From: CAZPDM01 sp964585305
GTDB taxonomy: Bacteria; Planctomycetota; Uabimicrobiia; Uabimicrobiales; JABWCH01
Direction: 5' to 3'
Assembly (NCBI GenBank): GCA_964585305.1
Contig: CAZPDM010000045.1
Span: 1-34,011 of the forward strand
Length of the DNA stretch: 34,011 bases
Shown: in pieces, positions 33,837-34,011 of the stretch
Position numbering within the stretch: position 1 is the first letter of the stretch
How the letters are laid out: each line of letters opens with the position of its first letter
Program-made: the position numbers and the translations under genes
Notes under the pieces: generated by a model
Databases searched by the model: none
What the model saw: only the letters and a program-made list of their open reading frames with translations
Told to the model about the DNA's origin: nothing

Positions 33837-34011
33837 ATGATCAAAATATTGGTTTTTGTATGCTTGTTTGTGCCCAGTGTACTGTTGCTGGCTCAAGATG
33901 AAGCTCGTGTATTGCGTTTCCCAACCATACATGGTAATCAGGCTATTTTCACCTTCGCAGGAGATTTATATACAGTTTCAATCGAAGGTGGAGTTGCCCG
34001 AAAGTTAACCA
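33837..34011 (+). CDS. Tricorn-like protease, N-terminal fragment (cut by window edge)
   Basis: The first 58 codons of a secreted protein. ATG 33837 has AAGG about ten bases upstream. A signal peptide (MIKILVFVCLFVPSVLLLA) precedes QDEARVLRFPTIHGNQAIF, followed by FAGDLYTVSIEGGVARKLT, which is the first beta-propeller blade of bacterial tricorn protease homologues (pattern LRFPxIxGxxIxFxxxGDLWxVxxxGGxARRLT). Such proteins are periplasmic or secreted serine peptidases with propeller and PDZ domains. Only the start is visible, so the catalytic part cannot be checked. Confidence 0.85.
   Translation, partial: MIKILVFVCLFVPSVLLLAQDEARVLRFPTIHGNQAIFTFAGDLYTVSIEGGVARKLT

Overview
The window is a low-GC (roughly one third G+C by eye), gene-dense stretch of a draft bacterial assembly with two 100-N scaffold gaps. 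The host is a diderm: there is an MlaE-type lipid-transport permease, a very large outer-membrane beta-barrel protein and several signal-peptide proteins. The mix of giant DUF11/SdrD-like surface proteins, TPR proteins, a GT-C/TPR fusion, a tricorn-like protease and RtcB would fit a PVC/Planctomycetes-like lineage. That placement is inference only; no rRNA or other decisive marker is present.

Region 1 (1-4997) is housekeeping: the 5' end of lysA running off the left edge, tRNA-Pro(GGG), pssA, mlaE, and the chaperone/protease pair tig-clpP. Region 2 (4969-13451) is a same-strand run: a GT-C-like membrane protein fused to TPRs (overlapping clpP), two different amidohydrolases (a YtcJ-like one and a dihydropyrimidinase/hydantoinase), and a repeat-built, tryptophan-rich hydrophobic protein of unknown function. 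Region 3 (13493-18573) is on the minus strand: a GT39-like glycosyltransferase, an rtcB-rubredoxin-metF cluster (the 52-residue rubredoxin is easily overlooked), and a TPR protein. Region 4 (18992-27798) holds two giant secreted proteins, each broken by a scaffold gap: a DUF11/SdrD/Ig protein ending in a beta-barrel, then a DUF11/SdrD protein without a barrel. Region 5 (27939-33391) is a restriction-modification island: a helicase-less Type ISP/IIG-like enzyme, then a YhdJ-like adenine methyltransferase next to a probable restriction endonuclease. Region 6 (33392-34011) is a promoter, a nested inverted-repeat element that may be a small non-coding RNA or a MITE, and the start of a tricorn-like protease gene.

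A recurrent trait is the perfect inverted repeat between genes. Some are clear intrinsic terminators. Others have no T-run, lie inside same-strand gene runs or overlap promoters, and look regulatory. The most unusual loci are the 11-residue/51-residue repeat membrane protein at 11502-13451, the structured element at 33541-33763, the leader hairpins before mlaE and before the giant outer-membrane protein, and the R-M island with dyads on its promoters.
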